From CTSoil-043 sp963821235 (GTDB lineage Bacteria; Chloroflexota; Limnocylindria; Limnocylindrales; CSP1-4), in NCBI GenBank assembly GCA_963821235.1, contig CAWGCS010000001.1:2170001-2234000 (forward strand): a DNA stretch of 64,000 nucleotides, given 5' to 3'. The translations under genes were made by a program, and so were the position numbers. The notes under the pieces were generated by a model, which was given only the letters and a program-made list of their open reading frames with translations, was not told the DNA's origin and ran no database searches. Shown here piece by piece: positions 50,089 through 57,303 of the stretch; the first letter of the stretch is position 1, and every line of letters starts with the position of its first letter.

Positions 50089-52665
50089 CTACTTGGCCAG
50101 GTGCCGCTGCATCGCCGCCTTGCGGGAGAGGTTGACGCGACCCTGGCGGTCGACCTCGGTGACGACGACCATCACCTCGTCGCCGACCGAGACGACGTCC
50201 TCGACGGTCGGGACGTGGTAGTCGGCCAGCTCGCCGATCCGCACGAGCCCTTCCTTGCCGGGGAGGATCTCCACGAAGGCGCCGAAGGTCATGATGCGGG
50301 TCACGGTGCCGAGGTAGAGGGCCCCGATCTCGACCTCGCGGGTGAGGCTCTCGATCCAGTGGATCGCCTTGCGAGCGTTCTCGCCCTGGACGGCCGCGAC
50401 CTCGACGGTCCCGTCGTCCTCGACGTTGATCTCGGTCCCGGTCTCTTCCTGGATCTTGCGGATCATCGAGCCGCCCTTGCCGATGATGTCGCGGATCTTC
50501 TCGGGGTTGATCTTGATCTTCGTGATCCGCGGGGCGAAGTCGCTCATCGTCTCGCGGGCGGTCGGGAGGACCTCGGTCATCTTGTCGAGGATCGTCATGC
50601 GCGCGGCGTGGGCCTTGGCCAGCCCCTCGCGGATGATCGCCTCGTTGATGCCCTTGACCTTGATGTCCATCTGGAGGGCGGTGATGCCGTCGCGCGTGCC
50701 GGTGACCTTGAAGTCCATGTCGCCGAAGGCATCCTCCTTGCCGAGGATGTCGGTGAGGACGGCGAAGGACCCGCCCGGCTCGGACATGAGGCCCATCGCC
50801 GCACCGGCGACCGGCGCGCTGATCGGGACGCCGGCGTCCATGAGGGCGAGCGTGGAGCCGCAGGTCGACGCCATCGAGGTCGATCCGTTGGAGGTCACGC
50901 ACTCCGACACGAGGCGGATCACGTAGGGGAAGTCGTCCTTCGAGGGGAGGACCGGCAGGAGCGCCCGCTCGGCGAGGTGGCCGTGGCCGATCTCGCGCCG
51001 GCCGGGGCCGCGCATCATCTTGTTCTCGCCCGTGCTGTAGGGCGGCATGTTGTAGTGGTGGAGGTAGCGCTTCTCGATCTCGGGGCTGATCGTGTCGATC
51101 CGCTGGACGTCGGAGGACGGTCCGAGGGTCGCCACGGTGAGGGCCTGGGTCTCGCCGCGGGTGAAGAGGCCGGAGCCGTGGGCGCGCGGCACGAGCCCGA
51201 CCTCCACGGTGATCGGCCGGATCTCGTCCACGCCGCGGCCGTCCATGCGGATCCCCTCGCCGAGGGTCAGGCTGCGGGCCGTCTTCTTGTGGACGAGCCC
51301 GAAGAGGGCCTTGCTGACCCGGGCCGCGCGGCGGGCCGCCTCGAGCTTGGCCTTGGCCTCGTCCTTCGACGTGCGGCTGGCCCGGATGGAGTCGGCGACG
51401 CCGTCGCCGAGGGTCGCGAGGCGGGCCGGCAGCTCGGCCGCCATCTTCAAGACGAGCTCCGCCGTGGCCTCCGCGTCGGGGAGGGCGCGGTGAGCCTGCG
51501 CGAGCTGGATGCCGAAGAACCGGGAGAGCTCGCCGAGGGTGTAGCTCGGGAGGTCGGGGTAGCCGTCGCGGGCGATGGTCAGGGTGTCGACGTAGCGGCC
51601 CCGCTCGATGCGGGTCCCGTCGCCGAGGGCCGCCTCGAGGAAGGCGATGTCGAAGCCGACGGAGTGGCCGACGATCGTCGCGTCGCCCACGAAGGCAATG
51701 GCCTTGCGGGCCGCCTCGGCCGGGCTGGGGGCGCCCTTGACGTCCTTGTCGGTGATGCCGTGCATCTGGTTGCCGAAGATCGGCCGGCCCGGGTTCACGA
51801 AGGTGGACCAGCGGTCCCTGATCTTCCCGCCCTTGATGCGGACGGCGGCGATCTCGACAAGGTCCGCCATCTCGGGGTTGGTGCCGGTCGTCTCGACGTC
51901 GACGACGACGAGCTCGCCGCCGGCCTTGGCCACGGCCGCGAAGTCGAGGACGGACTCCGTGCCGGGGTCGAGATACGGGATGCGCTTCGGCTTGCCGACC
52001 GCCTCCTGCAGCTCGAGCTGGAGGTCGATGAGCGGCTGGAGGGCGCGATGGGCGAACAGGATCGCCTCGGCCATGACCTCCTCGGGGAGGATCCTGGCGC
52101 CGGCTTCGACCATCATGATCGCGTCGCGGGTGCCCGAGACGACGAGGTCGAGCTCGCTCTCCTCGAGCTGCGGGATCGTCGGGTTGATGACGAGCTCACC
52201 GCCGATGCGGCCGATGCGAACGGCCGCGATCGGGCCCTGGAACGGGATCTCGCTGATCGTGAGGGCGGCCGAGGCGGCGATGGTCCCCAGGATGTCCGGG
52301 TCGTTCTCCTGGTCCGTGGAGAGGACCGTGATGACGCACTGGACGTCGTCCTTGTATCCCGCGGGGAAGAGCGGCCGGATCGGCCGGTCGGTCAGGCGGG
52401 CGGCGAGGATGGCCGCCTCCGAGGGGCGCGATTCGCGCTTGATGAAGCCGCCGGGGATCTTCCCGGCCGCGTACATCCGCTCCTCGAAGTCGATCGTCAG
52501 GGGGAAGAAGTCGAGGCCGGGGCGCGGCTCCGAGCGGTTCGCCGTGCCGAGCACGACGGTGTCGCCGTAGCGCACGGTGACGGCGCCGCCGGCGAGGCGG
52601 GCGAGCCGACCGGTCTCGATGGTCAGCGCGCGACCACCGAACTCGACCGAGAGGGAATGAGACAC
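50089..52665 (-). CDS. pnp: Polynucleotide phosphorylase with inserted DEDDh 3'-5' exonuclease domain
   Basis: 858 residues; usual PNPase is ~700. Order: first RNase PH domain (1-225); a DnaQ/RNase T-type DEDDh exonuclease at about 236-420 with VVVDVETTGTNP (D256, E258), HSVGFD (D339) and HRALPDAEA (H392, D397), all five catalytic residues; a helical linker; second RNase PH domain with the GTRDGITALQMDIK active-site block; KH (IIGKGGSMIRKIQEETG) and S1 (GTVTRIMTFGAFVEILPGK). The insertion replaces much of the all-helical PNPase linker, and the frame is unbroken. PNPase degrades RNA with phosphate; the extra domain would allow hydrolytic trimming too (inference). Confidence 0.95.
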   Translation of the reverse strand: MSHSLSVEFGGRALTIETGRLARLAGGAVTVRYGDTVVLGTANRSEPRPGLDFFPLTIDFEERMYAAGKIPGGFIKRESRPSEAAILAARLTDRPIRPLFPAGYKDDVQCVITVLSTDQENDPDILGTIAASAALTISEIPFQGPIAAVRIGRIGGELVINPTIPQLEESELDLVVSGTRDAIMMVEAGARILPEEVMAEAILFAHRALQPLIDLQLELQEAVGKPKRIPYLDPGTESVLDFAAVAKAGGELVVVDVETTGTNPEMADLVEIAAVRIKGGKIRDRWSTFVNPGRPIFGNQMHGITDKDVKGAPSPAEAARKAIAFVGDATIVGHSVGFDIAFLEAALGDGTRIERGRYVDTLTIARDGYPDLPSYTLGELSRFFGIQLAQAHRALPDAEATAELVLKMAAELPARLATLGDGVADSIRASRTSKDEAKAKLEAARRAARVSKALFGLVHKKTARSLTLGEGIRMDGRGVDEIRPITVEVGLVPRAHGSGLFTRGETQALTVATLGPSSDVQRIDTISPEIEKRYLHHYNMPPYSTGENKMMRGPGRREIGHGHLAERALLPVLPSKDDFPYVIRLVSECVTSNGSTSMASTCGSTLALMDAGVPISAPVAGAAMGLMSEPGGSFAVLTDILGKEDAFGDMDFKVTGTRDGITALQMDIKVKGINEAIIREGLAKAHAARMTILDKMTEVLPTARETMSDFAPRITKIKINPEKIRDIIGKGGSMIRKIQEETGTEINVEDDGTVEVAAVQGENARKAIHWIESLTREVEIGALYLGTVTRIMTFGAFVEILPGKEGLVRIGELADYHVPTVEDVVSVGDEVMVVVTEVDRQGRVNLSRKAAMQRHLAK

Positions 52666-52738
52666 GAGCTACTCCTTGCCCGTGCCGGAGCGGGACCGAG
52701 AGCCGGGACGCAGCCTGCGGCCTGGCCGAGGTGCACGA

Positions 52739-52762
52739 GGCCCGGGGCGATGACCCCGGGCC
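52739..52762 (-). terminator. GC-rich stem-loop between rpsO and pnp
   Basis: A perfect 9-bp stem (52739-52747 with 52754-52762) around a 6-base loop, just after the rpsO stop and without a T-tract. In Escherichia coli the rpsO-pnp interval has a terminator and an RNase III-processed hairpin that controls pnp, so this is a candidate for the same control. Confidence 0.5.
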
Positions 52763-52775
52763 AGGATGGCGGGAG

Positions 52776-53045
52776 CTAGCGGCGCAGGCCCAGCCGGGCG
52801 ATGACGGCCCGGTACCGGGAGGCGTCCTTCTTCACGAGGTACGCGAGAAGGCGGCGTCGCTGCCCGACAAGCTTGAGGAGACCGCGACGGGAATGGTTGT
52901 CCCTCTGGAACAGCTTGAGATGCTCCGTCAGGTCCTTGATCCGCTCCGTGAGGAGCGCGATCTGGACCTCCGGCGAGCCGGTGTCACCGGGCTTGACGGC
53001 GAACTCACCGACGATCCGGTCCCTGGTTTCCCGCACGAGCGGCAC
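52776..53045 (-). CDS. rpsO: 30S ribosomal protein S15
   Basis: 89 residues, exactly the canonical length. VGEFAVKPGDTGSPEVQIAL, then LTEHLKLFQRDNHSRRGLLK and LVGQRRRLLAYLVKKDASRY are the helices that bind the central domain of 16S rRNA. A GGAGG site six bases ahead decides the GTG at 53045. The rpsO-pnp order is conserved in many bacteria. Confidence 0.95.
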   Translation of the reverse strand: MPLVRETRDRIVGEFAVKPGDTGSPEVQIALLTERIKDLTEHLKLFQRDNHSRRGLLKLVGQRRRLLAYLVKKDASRYRAVIARLGLRR

Positions 53046-53093
53046 TCGGTCCTCCGACACGATTGATGTACTACCGTTCTTCCAAACCCGCAG

Positions 53094-53102
53094 AGAGTAG
53101 CA
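53094..53102 (-). promoter_or_regulatory. Candidate extended -10 promoter of rpsO-pnp
   Basis: On the minus strand TGC precedes TACTCT (53102-53094), matching the extended -10 pattern seen before asd. The rpsO GTG is about 49 bases downstream. No -35 element is obvious. Confidence 0.35.
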
Positions 53103-53181
53103 GGGCAACCGACACGGCGCAAACGCCCGTTCGATCCGGGACGTGCCCGGCCCGGCCGGGGGCACGGGTAGCATGCGTGCG

Positions 53182-53907
53182 ATGACGAGCGAAGGAGGGA
53201 CCGCCGCGGGCCGTGTGCTGGCCCTGGTCCCGGCCCACGACGAGGCGCCCCGGATCGCGGCCGTGGTCCGCGAGGCGACCCGGCACCTGCCGGTCCTCGT
53301 CGTGGACGACGGCTCGTCCGACGGCACGGCCGCCGTCGCCCGCGAGGCGGGGGCCAACGTCCTGGAGCAGCGTCCCAACGCCGGCAAGGGGGTGGCCCTG
53401 CGAGCGGGCTTCCGCCATGCCCTCGCTGAGGGGTACGACGCCGTCGTCACGCTCGACGGCGACGGGCAGCACGATCCGGCCGAGATCCCCGCCTTCCTGG
53501 CCGCCTTCGCCCCGGGACCGGACGGCCGCCGGCCCGACCTCGTCGTCGGACGACGCGACTTCGGGAAGATGCCGCTCACCCGCCGGCTCGCCAACACGAT
53601 CGGCGGCCGGGCCTTCTCGTGGGCCGTGGGCACGGACGTTCCCGACAACCAGTCCGGCTACCGGCTCGTGGGGCGCCGCCTCATGGAGGCAGCCCTGGCC
53701 AGCACGGAGCGCGGCTTCGAGCTCGAGGTGGAGATGCTGGCCACCTGCATCGCCCGCGGCTGGCCGGTCGCCTGGGTCCCCATCCGGACCATCTACGCGG
53801 GCGAGCCCAGCCACATCCGGCCAGCCTCGCACGTGCGCAACTTCTTCCGGGCGGTCGGGGCGGCGCGGCGGGCCGTCCGTGCGGCGCGCCAACCGCCGGG
53901 AGGCTGA
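53182..53907 (+). CDS. GT2-family glycosyltransferase (dolichol-phosphate-mannose-synthase-like)
   Basis: 241 residues. VLALVPAHDEAPRIAAVVRE, then VLVVDDGSSDGTAAVAREAG with DDGSSD, TLDGDGQHDPAEIPAFL with DGDGQHD and RRLANTIGGRAFSWAVGTDV are the GT2 active-site motifs of the polyprenyl-phosphate glycosyltransferase group. No membrane helix is seen. It uses a nucleotide sugar and probably a lipid phosphate acceptor. An ATG at 53173 is an alternative start. It is the only rightward gene between 37.9 and 64 kb, inserted between rpsO and ribF. Confidence 0.85.
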   Translation: MTSEGGTAAGRVLALVPAHDEAPRIAAVVREATRHLPVLVVDDGSSDGTAAVAREAGANVLEQRPNAGKGVALRAGFRHALAEGYDAVVTLDGDGQHDPAEIPAFLAAFAPGPDGRRPDLVVGRRDFGKMPLTRRLANTIGGRAFSWAVGTDVPDNQSGYRLVGRRLMEAALASTERGFELEVEMLATCIARGWPVAWVPIRTIYAGEPSHIRPASHVRNFFRAVGAARRAVRAARQPPGG

Positions 53908-53926
53908 GCCGGCGCCCCGGCCCTGC

Positions 53927-54745
53927 CTAGCCGGCCCTGCCGACGAAGGCGATTCGCAGGCGGTCGTGGCGGAGCGCCTCCGGATGGGCGGTGACGCGAA
54001 CGAAGCCCGATGGGTCGACCAGGGCCGTCGCCCCGCGGGCCGGACCCGGGCGGAGGCCCGCTCCCCACGAGGCGGAGACGGCGACGCGATACGGGCCCTC
54101 GGGTGGCAGGGCGACGGGAATCGGGAAGCGGACGACGGCCTGGCGCCCCGATCCGTTCCTCGCGCCCACGGCCCCGGTCACTGCCACGCGGCGGCCCAGC
54201 AGGGTCCGCGCGGCGGCCAGGTCGCCCGCCGCGATGGCGGTCCGGATCTCGGTGCTGCGCACCGGACGGCCGGCGAGGTCGAAGGGCGCGACGACGACAA
54301 CCCGGAACCCGTCTGCCTCACCCAGCTCGGCGAGCGTCTGCGGCGTCCCCCGCCGCTCGTGGCCGAAGGCGGCGTCGGGCGTCATGAGGAAGCCGGCCAG
54401 CGAGGTCCGCGCCTGGATCGAGGCCACGAAGGCCTGGTAGGTGGTGCGTCGCAGGGCGTCGTCGAAGTGCTCCACGATGGTCACCGCGACGCCCGCCCGT
54501 TCCAGGCGGGCCAGGCGCTCGTCGGGGTCGCAGAGGAGCGGCGGCGCCGCGCCGGCCAGGACCTCGTCCGGGTGGTGGTCGAAGGTCAGGACGGCGGCCC
54601 GGGCGTCGAGACGCCGGGCCGCCCGGCGCAGCTCCCGGAGGAGGTAGAGGTGGCCGCGGTGGAGCCCGTCGAAGACGCCCACCGCCACGAGCAGGGGGCC
54701 GTCGGCCGGGCGAAGAGCCTCGATGCCGGGCAGCGCGTCACGCAT
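53927..54745 (-). CDS. ribF: RibF-like FAD synthetase with degenerate riboflavin-kinase domain
   Basis: 272 residues, somewhat short of the usual ~310. The FMN adenylyltransferase half is clear: AVGVFDGLHRGHLYLLRELR near residue 20, LTFDHHPDEVLAG and TPDAAFGHERRGTPQTLAELG. In the C-terminal half the conserved GFPTAN kinase motif is replaced by RFPIPV, and the domain is trimmed, so riboflavin kinase activity is doubtful. The ATG overlaps the truB stop by eight bases. In canonical operons truB-ribF follow rbfA, as here. Activity must be split or supplied elsewhere (inference). Confidence 0.85.
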   Translation of the reverse strand: MRDALPGIEALRPADGPLLVAVGVFDGLHRGHLYLLRELRRAARRLDARAAVLTFDHHPDEVLAGAAPPLLCDPDERLARLERAGVAVTIVEHFDDALRRTTYQAFVASIQARTSLAGFLMTPDAAFGHERRGTPQTLAELGEADGFRVVVVAPFDLAGRPVRSTEIRTAIAAGDLAAARTLLGRRVAVTGAVGARNGSGRQAVVRFPIPVALPPEGPYRVAVSASWGAGLRPGPARGATALVDPSGFVRVTAHPEALRHDRLRIAFVGRAG

Positions 54746-55691
54746 CGCCGTCCTCGCGGGGCAGGAGCACCTTGTCCGTGACGAGGCGCCCGTCGGCGCC
54801 GAGGCGGGCGATGGCCGCCAGCGTGCCCCGGGGCTCCAGGAGGCGGACGGCGGCGCCGGGCAGGATCCCCTCCCCCACGGTGCCGAGGCGGTCGAGGCGG
54901 CCTGTCCAGCCACCATGGGCGACCACCCGCAGCTCGGCGCTGCCGAGGAGCACGGCCGGGAGGTCGTCGAGGCGGCTCCCCGCCGGCAGCAGGAGGTCGG
55001 CCAGCCGCTCGGCGGCGGCCGCCGCCCGGATCTCGTCGAGCGGGTGGGCGTCCTCGACGCCGAACGGTCCCGATGCCGTCCGTCGCAGGGCGCCGAGGTA
55101 GGCGGCGCTGCCGACCGCCGCCCCGAGGTCGCGGGCCAGGGCGCGGACGTAGGTTCCGGCCGAGCAGGTCACGTCGACCGTGGCCGACGGCTGGGCCGGC
55201 TCGGCCTCGTCCCAGGCGACGAGCTGCAGATCGTGGAACGTCACGGTCTTCGGCTTGAGCTCCGGCGTCTCGCCTCGCCGGGCGAGCGCGTAGGCCCGCC
55301 GCCCGCCGACCTTGCGCGCCGAGAAGACCGGCGGCTGCTGCTCCTGCCGGCCGAGGAAGCCCGCCAGCGCGGCGACGACCGCCTCGCGGGACGGAGCCGG
55401 CCCGGCGGTCGGGGCGAGCTCCCCCTCGAGGTCGTCGGTGGTCGAGGATGCCCCGAAGATGACGGTCGCCCGGTAGGCCTTGCGGGCACCCAGGTGGAAC
55501 TCCGCGACCCGCGTGGCCACGCCCAGGTAGAGGGGCAGGACGCCGGAGGCGAAGGGATCGAGCGTCCCGCCGTGCCCGATCCGGCGCGTGCCGGCCAGAC
55601 GCCGGACGAGGGCCACGACGTCGTGCGAGGTGGGGCCGATCGGCTTGTCGACGACGAGGATGCCGTCGACACGGGCGTCCGCGGGCGTCAC
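54738..55691 (-). CDS. truB: tRNA pseudouridine-55 synthase TruB
   Basis: 317 residues. GILVVDKPIGPTSHDVVALV, then RIGHGGTLDPFASGVLPLYL with the catalytic Asp in GGTLDP, KAYRATVIFGASSTTDDLEG and SAGTYVRALARDLGA are the diagnostic blocks; a PUA-like C-terminal domain follows. It makes Psi55 in the T-loop of tRNAs. GTG overlaps the nrnA stop by four bases; it is one link of an rbfA-nrnA-truB-ribF chain with overlapping starts and stops. Confidence 0.95.
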   Translation of the reverse strand: MTPADARVDGILVVDKPIGPTSHDVVALVRRLAGTRRIGHGGTLDPFASGVLPLYLGVATRVAEFHLGARKAYRATVIFGASSTTDDLEGELAPTAGPAPSREAVVAALAGFLGRQEQQPPVFSARKVGGRRAYALARRGETPELKPKTVTFHDLQLVAWDEAEPAQPSATVDVTCSAGTYVRALARDLGAAVGSAAYLGALRRTASGPFGVEDAHPLDEIRAAAAAERLADLLLPAGSRLDDLPAVLLGSAELRVVAHGGWTGRLDRLGTVGEGILPGAAVRLLEPRGTLAAIARLGADGRLVTDKVLLPREDGDA

Positions 55692-56713
55692 CGCCGAACG
55701 GCCCGGGCGAAACGCTCGGCGACGGGCAGGACGGCCGCCCGAGCCTCTGCCAGGGGCAGCGGGAGCGAGGCGCCCGCCGCCCGGGCGTGCCCGCCGCCGC
55801 CCCACGTCCCGCAGAGAGCCGTCGCGTCGACGCCGCCGGGACGGGTGCGGACCGAGAGGCGCGTCTCGGCGCCCTTCTCCTTCAGCAGCAGGGCGATCTC
55901 GGCGGTCTCCGACTGGGAGAGGAGGTCGACGATCCCCTCGGAGTGCTCGGACGTGGCGCCCGTCGCCGCGAGATCGGCCAGCTCCATCGTCGAGGCGACG
56001 ACGAGCCCGTCGGCGAGCCGCTCCAGCCGGGCCAGGACCCGCCCGAAGAGGGCCAGCTGCGCGTCCGGCTTGGTGCGATAGATGCGACGGCTGATCTCCG
56101 AGAGCGGCGCCCCCGCCTCCACCAGCGCGGCGGCCACGCGGAGGGTCCGGGCGGTTGCGTTGGGATGGGCGAAGGTCGCCGTGTCCATGACGATGCCCGC
56201 GGCCAGGGTGGTGGCCAGCGCGCCCTCGCCACACGTCAGGGGGACGCCGAGGCGGACCGCCAGGAGGGTCACCATCTCGCACGTCGCCGCCGCGGTGGGG
56301 TCGATCCAGGCCAGGTCGCCGGCCCCGTCGTTGCTGGCATGGTGGTCGATCGTCAGGAGGGGCACGGCCGCGAAGAGCGCGGCGTTCCGGTCGCGGATGG
56401 GGCCTGCCCGCGACAGGTCGCCGCAGTCGCAGAGGACCACGAGGTCGTAGTCGACGCCGGGCTCCGGGTCGGTCCGGACGGCCGCTGCTCCCGGCAGGAA
56501 GGCGTAGAGGGCCGGGACCGCGTCGCTCGCGGCGACGGTCGCCCGCCCGCCCCGGGACTCGACGATCCGGGCGATGGCGAGGGCCGCGCCGAGGGCGTCG
56601 GCGTCGGGGTTCTCGTGCCCGATCGCCAGGACGGCCCGGGCCTCCGCCACCCGCTCGACGACGGCGTCGGGCACGGCGCCGCCGAGGGCGCCGAGGCCGC
56701 CGTCCACGCTCAC
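55688..56713 (-). CDS. nrnA: DHH-family NrnA-like oligoribonuclease/pAp phosphatase
   Basis: 341 residues. AIGHENPDADALGAALAIAR (DHH motif I-II), LVVLCDCGDLSRAGP, LLTIDHHASNDGAGDL (DHH motif) and the DHHA1 end CGTWGGGGHARAAG are the NrnA signature. It hydrolyses 2-5 nt RNA and the by-product 3'-phosphoadenosine 5'-phosphate. GTG 56713 overlaps the rbfA stop by four bases. It finishes RNA decay after RNase J and PNPase, two other genes of the window. Confidence 0.9.
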   Translation of the reverse strand: MSVDGGLGALGGAVPDAVVERVAEARAVLAIGHENPDADALGAALAIARIVESRGGRATVAASDAVPALYAFLPGAAAVRTDPEPGVDYDLVVLCDCGDLSRAGPIRDRNAALFAAVPLLTIDHHASNDGAGDLAWIDPTAAATCEMVTLLAVRLGVPLTCGEGALATTLAAGIVMDTATFAHPNATARTLRVAAALVEAGAPLSEISRRIYRTKPDAQLALFGRVLARLERLADGLVVASTMELADLAATGATSEHSEGIVDLLSQSETAEIALLLKEKGAETRLSVRTRPGGVDATALCGTWGGGGHARAAGASLPLPLAEARAAVLPVAERFARAVRR

Positions 56714-57294
56714 CCGCCCCTCCGCCGGCGATCGCCGCGCGCGCCGCGGCGGCGCTCGTCGCGGGGCCCGGCGGGAATCCGGCGGCGCCCGCCTCCAGGG
56801 TCCGGCTCGGCCGCCGGCTCGTGCGCCGGCTCCCCGGCCGACCCGACCGCCGGCTGGGCCGGCGGCGCGTCGCCCTCGCGCGCCAGCCTGGGCACGGGCG
56901 TCGGAAGCGACTCTGCGCGGGGAGCGTCGACCAGTGCCTCGCCCTCCGCGTCGCGGCCCTGCTCCAGCTCCTCGAGGATGCGCAGGACGCGGGTGCCGCG
57001 CGCGGCGGAGTCGTCGAGGGCCACGTGGAGGGCCGGGATCCGCCGCAGCCGCAGCCGGGTCCCGAGCTCGTGCCGGACGTAGCCCATCGCCCGCTCCAGG
57101 GCGGCCAGGGCAGCCGCGCGCTCGGCGTCGCCGCCGATCACGCTGACCCAGACCCGCGCGTGGCGCAGGTCGGGCGTCGTCTCGACGTCGGTCACCGTCG
57201 CGAACCCGATGTGCGGGTCCTGGACCTCCTTGGCCAGGATCCGCCCGATCTCCTGGCGCAGGAGCTCGTCGACGCGATCGATCCGCTGGCTCAT
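56710..57294 (-). CDS. rbfA: 30S ribosome-binding factor RbfA with long disordered tail
   Basis: 194 residues, against about 120 in most bacteria. Residues 1-110 are the KH-like RbfA fold (RIDRVDELLRQEIGRILAKE, then FATVTDVETTPDLRHARVWV and LHVALDDSAARGTRVLRILE). The last ~85 residues are Pro/Ala/Glu-rich, ending in a strongly basic GRRRIPAGPRDERRRGARGD stretch, probably disordered and RNA-binding. RbfA matures the 5' end of 16S rRNA. Its ATG lies nine bases after the infB stop in the nusA-infB operon. Confidence 0.9.
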   Translation of the reverse strand: MSQRIDRVDELLRQEIGRILAKEVQDPHIGFATVTDVETTPDLRHARVWVSVIGGDAERAAALAALERAMGYVRHELGTRLRLRRIPALHVALDDSAARGTRVLRILEELEQGRDAEGEALVDAPRAESLPTPVPRLAREGDAPPAQPAVGSAGEPAHEPAAEPDPGGGRRRIPAGPRDERRRGARGDRRRRGG

Positions 57295-57303
57295 CGCCGG
57301 CCG

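Noticed and set aside
50041..52779. 912-codon plus-strand frame opposite pnp
   Set aside because: The pnp frame on the minus strand explains the sequence completely, and the plus frame is a shadow rich in Asp, Gly and Arg.
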